Shown: in pieces, positions 31,778-31,791 of the stretch
Layout: each line of letters opens with the position of its first letter
How positions within the stretch are numbered: position 1 is the stretch's first letter
DNA from: JAWOJB01 sp046484325
Lineage (GTDB): Bacteria > Actinomycetota > Acidimicrobiia > Spongiisociales > ZC4RG35
Assembly: GCA_046484325.1 (NCBI GenBank)
Contig: JAWOJB010000036.1
Span: 1-31,791, forward strand
Length of the DNA: 31,791 bases
Direction of reading: 5' to 3'
Notes under the pieces: generated by a model
What the model was told of the DNA's origin: nothing
The model's database searches: none
Seen by the model: only the letters and a program-made list of their open reading frames with translations
Translations under genes and position numbers: made by a program

Positions 31778-31791
31778 GGGCTACCTGTGGC

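Noticed and set aside
1..31791. CRISPR array or insertion-sequence ends
   Set aside because: No regularly spaced repeats, transposase gene or paired terminal inverted repeats were found; only an 11-bp tandem repeat and isolated hairpins are present.

Overview
The window is high-GC DNA (roughly two thirds G+C by eye), with frequent GTG starts, short ATGA/GTGA overlaps between genes, lipoproteins with Thr/Pro-rich linkers, and nucleotide-cyclase/ATPase/TPR proteins. This suggests an actinobacterium, perhaps of the Acidimicrobiia type. The lineage is inferred from gene content and style; there is no rRNA here.

Layout. 109-186 is a tRNA with a CAU anticodon. 257-5823 is an accessory stretch: small hypothetical genes, several of them frameshifted, a serine recombinase behind a 30-bp imperfect palindrome, a ParB-like fragment and two alpha/beta hydrolases. 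6034-9871 (minus) is a tight operon for a metzincin-like protease without signal peptide, a cysteine-rich protein, a DUF1360-type membrane protein and a small unknown protein. This is the least familiar intact gene set here. 9872-10648 holds no intact gene but carries a sulfate-permease (SulP) remnant. 10649-13663 (minus) is a class III cyclase / ATPase / TPR protein. 13774-15342 holds an SRPBCC protein, an isochorismatase-family hydrolase and a SnoaL-like protein.

15422-18098 is the most interesting region. A promoter with 17-bp spacing drives a 28-codon ORF whose start contains Cys-x-Cys-x-Cys. It is followed by mutually exclusive RNA pairings and then the metZ - DUF4395 - thioredoxin-like - DoxX-like operon. 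It reads as a cysteine-sensing attenuator controlling a sulfur operon. A strong hairpin ends the operon, and a stand-alone cyclic-nucleotide-binding protein follows.

18735-21077 (minus) is a polar amino-acid ABC importer. 21190-23706 mixes one intact membrane protein gene with debris: a peptidoglycan-binding protein, a PPK2 kinase and membrane-protein fragments. 23747-24346 is a membrane protein. 24622-26061 is an ECF sigma factor with two membrane partners. 26114-28717 (minus) is an ABC-2 exporter with two DUF990-type permeases and an ATPase. 28793-30370 holds two divergent lipoproteins. 30338-31713 (minus) is a hydrolase-TetR operon whose promoter carries a perfect palindromic operator between its -35 and -10 boxes.

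A recurrent theme is single-base indels in otherwise coherent reading frames (near 1116-1121, 1383-1387, 2475, 10355, 21620, 23429, 23495 and 23510). Either several accessory genes are decaying or the assembly has residual indel errors; only reads can tell.
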